Made by a program: the position numbers and the translations under genes. From assembly GCA_934718145.1 (NCBI GenBank), contig CAKUZC010000044.1, positions 1 to 7,565 of the forward strand: a stretch of 7,565 nucleotides of DNA, given 5' to 3'. The notes under the pieces are model-generated. The model was not told the origin of the DNA. It saw only the letters and a list, made by a program, of their open reading frames with translations, and made no database searches. This document shows, in pieces, positions 5,569-7,565 of this stretch (positions within the stretch are counted from its first letter, which is position 1; each line of letters opens with the position of its first letter). Origin of the DNA: an uncultured Eubacteriales bacterium. GTDB taxonomy: Bacteria > Bacillota > Clostridia > Oscillospirales > Acutalibacteraceae.

Positions 5569-6903
5569 TTATTCGACATATTTCCCGCCGTTATTATATA
5601 TATTTTCTAAAGTTTGCAATGCCTCTTCTTCTGCTTTTAAATTTTCACTGACAGTTCGGTTTAAACAACCATATAATTTACAGCTATATCCGGGATATTT
5701 GTTACCATTACCATCTACCAAAACATAATACGGTCCTTTTGGGAACGTCCAACCGTCACCGTTTTTGTGATCGTATTGAGGTGATAAAGAACCGCTCTTA
5801 AATCCTCCCTCGGCTAATTCTTTTACTTTTACAGATTTTCTTAAAATATATTCGCCATAGCTACCTGCAAGTTTTTTTAATTCCTCTTCTTCTTTTGTAG
5901 CATTTTTAAGTTCTTTAATACCCATATTCCAATCGAATACCCAATATTCGTCTAACTCTTCTCTGGCTTTTTCTTTTTCAGCTTCTTCTTTAGCTTTCTT
6001 TTTGGCTTCCTCTTCAACTTTTTTTCTTTCTTTTTCTTCAGCCTTCTGAGCTTTTTCGGCTTCTTCTTTAGCTTTCCTTTTGGCTTCTTCTTTAATTTTC
6101 TTCTCCGCTTCCTTTTGAGCTTCTATTTTTGTGCTTTCTTCAGCCTTCTTTTCAGCTTCTATTCTTTTTTTCTCTTCGATTTCTTTCTTTTCTTTCTCTT
6201 CAGCTTCTCTCTGAGCTTTTTCTATAGCTTTTTTCTCAGCTTCTTGTTTCTTTCTTTCCTCAATTTCCTTCTTGGCCTTATTTTCAATTTCTTTTTTAAA
6301 ATTCTTTTTTGCTTTCTCCAGTTCATTGCGGTAAATTTTTATTGCATTTAATATATCTTCCCACTCCTTTTCTCCTTTTTGAACTTTTTTGTTTTCATCT
6401 ATTAATTTGTTGACTATTTCAATAACATCTTTTGATTCTCGAAATTCTTTTGACATTTCTCCATCATTTAGAATAGTTTTGCACAAATTTATTTCAAGTT
6501 TTATACTATTCCCCAAGCTTAAATCCTTATTTTCTTTGTAGAAGTTATCTTCAGAATTTTCAATACCATATATTTTTTCGTATTCTCTAATGCATTTTGA
6601 AGCTTTTTCTCTGAAAATTTTATCTTCGTAATACTTTAAGTACCATCTTTTCAATTTTTTATATGAATCCTTTATACTTTGTTCATCTAATTTTTTTTCA
6701 TTTTCATTCTCACTTTTTCCCAAAAATATATTTTTAATTTGTTTAATTAACTTTTTGCCTAATCCTTGGTTTTTAGACTTTTTTTGTTTTTCCAATTCAG
6801 TATTCATATATTTTATTAATTCTGTCGCATATTTTTCGACTGCATTAGGTACTTTAAGAGTTATTTTCAATTCCAATAAACTCTGTGTCAAATCTTGTGC
6901 CAT
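5569..6903 (-). CDS. Unrecognised protein with long Lys/Glu-rich helix and aromatic C-terminal domain
   Basis: A 444-aa protein I do not recognise. The ATG at 6903-6901 has a strong SD (AGGAGG at 6918-6913, 9-nt spacer) below a consensus promoter, and a terminator follows the stop, so it is a single-gene unit. There is no signal peptide or membrane segment. Residues 1-200 are mostly helical and charged, with a Lys-rich stretch at about 39-65. About 200-318 is almost only K, E, A, R, Q and I with alternating acidic and basic runs, as in a single alpha-helix or TolA-like rod. About 320-444 is different: rich in Y, W, G and N (W-V-F-D-W-N, D-H-K-N-G-D-G-W, G-P-Y-Y-V-L-V-D-G-N-G-N) with a C-x4-C pair (Y-S-C-K-L-Y-G-C), then a closing helix. 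It may be a rod that presents a small binding or enzymatic domain. Resemblance of the rod to TolA, caldesmon or others would be compositional only. It could be cargo of a signal-less secretion system or a structural protein; neither is shown. That it is a real gene is very likely; the function is unknown. Confidence 0.85.
   Translation of the reverse strand: MAQDLTQSLLELKITLKVPNAVEKYATELIKYMNTELEKQKKSKNQGLGKKLIKQIKNIFLGKSENENEKKLDEQSIKDSYKKLKRWYLKYYEDKIFREKASKCIREYEKIYGIENSEDNFYKENKDLSLGNSIKLEINLCKTILNDGEMSKEFRESKDVIEIVNKLIDENKKVQKGEKEWEDILNAIKIYRNELEKAKKNFKKEIENKAKKEIEERKKQEAEKKAIEKAQREAEEKEKKEIEEKKRIEAEKKAEESTKIEAQKEAEKKIKEEAKRKAKEEAEKAQKAEEKERKKVEEEAKKKAKEEAEKEKAREELDEYWVFDWNMGIKELKNATKEEEELKKLAGSYGEYILRKSVKVKELAEGGFKSGSLSPQYDHKNGDGWTFPKGPYYVLVDGNGNKYPGYSCKLYGCLNRTVSENLKAEEEALQTLENIYNNGGKYVE
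5981..6093 (-). repeat. Direct repeat within the Lys/Glu-rich helix coding region
   Basis: Two 35-bp copies, 5981-6015 and 6059-6093, differ at 3 positions and are 78 bp (26 codons) apart. They encode nearly the same peptide, E-E-A-K-R/K-K-A-K-E-E-A-E-K. The unit spacing is a multiple of three, so gain or loss of a copy would keep the frame and change the rod length. Confidence 0.7.
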
Positions 6904-6947
6904 AAAAATCTTCCTCCTGCATAAAAAATATTTTCAAATCAATTAAT

Positions 6948-6975
6948 ATTATATATTATATATATAAAATGTCAA
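6948..6975 (-). promoter_or_regulatory. Consensus sigma-A promoter of the 444-aa gene
   Basis: TTGACA at 6975-6970 and TATAAT at 6953-6948, both perfect, are separated by 16 nt of pure A/T. The predicted start near 6941 gives a leader of about 38 nt containing the AGGAGG SD at 6918-6913. This predicts strong, constitutive-type transcription of the following gene. I see no clear operator. Confidence 0.8.
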
Positions 6976-7009
6976 TATCTAAATTTATTTATCTACACTT
7001 TATTAAATT

Positions 7010-7050
7010 TTATAAAAATTACTGCCAACGCATATTTATTACGTCGGCAG
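7010..7050 (-). terminator. Intrinsic terminator of the proS remnant
   Basis: The arms at 7042-7050 and 7022-7030 form a 9-bp stem in minus-strand RNA (CUGCCGACG with CGUUGGCAG, one G-U pair) around an 11-nt loop, followed by UAAUUUUUAU. On the plus strand the G-U pair becomes an A-C mismatch, so the hairpin is built for minus-strand transcripts. It lies 13 nt after the proS stop. Confidence 0.75.
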
Positions 7051-7063
7051 CATACTTTACTTC

Positions 7064-7525
7064 TTAATCTGAAATAAGATTTATCAATTCATTAAGATTT
7101 AAAAATGATTTTTCTCGAGTCTTTCTAGCTTCCACTTCCAATAAGTGCTCTTTAGAATATTTTTTGCCCATAATTATCATGTAGGGGAATCCCAGAAGTT
7201 TAGCATCTTTAATTTTAGAACCCAATGTATCGGCCCTATCATCCAAAACAACATCAATATTTTTAGATTTTATATCAGCATAAAGTTTTTCAGAATCGTC
7301 ACTATTTTCAGGAGTTGAAATTATCACACATTTATATGGAGCAACTGATTTAGGCCAAATTAAACCTTCTTCATCGCAATTATTTTCACATATTGCTCCT
7401 AAAGTACGATTTACTCCTATGCCGTAACAACCCATAAAATAGGGTTCTTTTTTTCCACTGGCATTTACGAAGTATCCGTTCATATTTTCAGAATAAAATC
7501 TAGAATTTATAAAAAGGGAGATTGT
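7064..7525 (-). pseudogene. proS: Prolyl-tRNA synthetase, 5'-truncated C-terminal remnant
   Basis: The open frame encodes the C-terminal quarter of bacterial ProRS (full length about 570 aa). Visible are class II motif 3 (M-G-C-Y-G-I-G-V-N-R), then E-E-G-L-I-W-P-K-S-V-A-P-Y and the anticodon-binding domain with L-D-D-R and I-K-D-A-K-L-L-G-F-P. Motifs 1 and 2, the rest of the catalytic core and any editing domain are absent. Recognisable similarity begins around Y-S-E-N-M (about 7495) and the frame is closed upstream by TAA at 7528-7526. The first in-frame ATG (7483-7481) lies within the homologous region and has no SD, so it is not a natural start. ProRS is essential, so an intact copy must be elsewhere unless this is an assembly join. 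The 3' end is normal, with its terminator kept at 7010-7050. The remnant has no frameshift, which suggests a recent break. Confidence 0.85.
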
Positions 7526-7529
7526 TTAA

Positions 7530-7565
7530 ATGGGACAAAATAAGCTTTTAGATAAATTAGATAAA
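7530..7565 (+). CDS. Start of an unidentified plus-strand gene (12 codons visible)
   Basis: An ATG at 7530-7532 opens a frame reading M-G-Q-N-K-L-L-D-K-L-D-K that runs off the right edge. A good SD, AAGGGAG at 7514-7520, lies 9 nt upstream, which is why I call it. It points away from the proS remnant and begins within about 30 nt of where proS similarity ends. I see no convincing promoter in the short space or in the remnant on this strand. Too little protein is visible to name a family. Confidence 0.5.
   Translation, partial: MGQNKLLDKLDK

Noticed and set aside
5950..6300. TolA or IgA-binding protein identity for the Lys/Glu-rich helix
   Set aside because: Similarity to such proteins is compositional. 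There is no TolA membrane anchor, no Tol-Pal neighbours and no signal peptide.
6115..6351. Plus-strand open frame rich in Phe, Ser and Leu opposite the 444-aa gene
   Set aside because: It is the antisense image of Lys/Glu codons, with no SD; other plus-strand open frames opposite the minus-strand genes (566-955, 1404-1787, 2907-3167, 3607-3816, 6755-6946) were dismissed as antisense shadows in the same way.
7485..7513. Plus-strand promoter TTTTCA-17-TATAAA before the gene at 7530
   Set aside because: Transcription would start at about 7520, removing the SD at 7514-7520, so it cannot serve that gene normally.
1..7565. CRISPR array, tRNA, rRNA or riboswitch
   Set aside because: No regularly spaced repeats, no tRNA-like cloverleaf and no known riboswitch or T-box core was seen; intergenic spaces are all under 270 bases.

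Overview
The window is AT-rich. Nearly all its genes lie on the minus strand, with strong Shine-Dalgarno (SD) sequences, sigma-A type promoters and intrinsic terminators. The gene content (FtsEX with a coiled-coil M23 hydrolase, an S41-family protein, ComF and a CdaR/PucR-type regulator) points to a low-GC Gram-positive anaerobe, in the Clostridia or Tissierellia. I cannot name the genus from sequence alone.

Reading in the direction of transcription (right to left), the right end holds a broken proS. Only the C-terminal quarter of prolyl-tRNA synthetase remains, and its homology stops close to a divergent SD and ATG of a plus-strand gene that runs off the window (12 codons visible). The proS remnant still has its terminator. 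Next comes a monocistronic gene for a 444-aa protein I do not recognise. It has a perfect TTGACA/TATAAT promoter, a strong SD and its own terminator. The protein has a helical N-terminal part, a long Lys/Glu/Ala-rich helix and a compact aromatic C-terminal domain.

Then follows a CdaR/PucR-like regulator with a good promoter and, downstream, a terminator-like hairpin. That hairpin ends only 8 nt before the ftsE SD, so ftsEX must be reached by readthrough or from a promoter upstream of the hairpin, as in an attenuator.

The left half is a tightly packed operon: ftsE - ftsX - M23 endopeptidase - S41-like protein - comF (cut by the window edge). Joints are a 4-nt overlap, an 11-nt overlap, a 23-nt gap and a 2-nt gap, and ftsX and the M23 gene use GTG and TTG starts. 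By family knowledge FtsEX is an ATP-driven membrane switch that activates peptidoglycan hydrolysis by a coiled-coil partner, here an M23 enzyme with its metal and catalytic residues intact.

The most unusual gene is the S41-like one. It keeps the fold signatures of a carboxyl-terminal processing protease but has lost the PDZ domain and both catalytic dyad residues (Ser to Gly, Lys to Asn, with the 25-residue spacing kept), so it looks like a membrane-anchored pseudoprotease in a cell-wall-remodelling operon.
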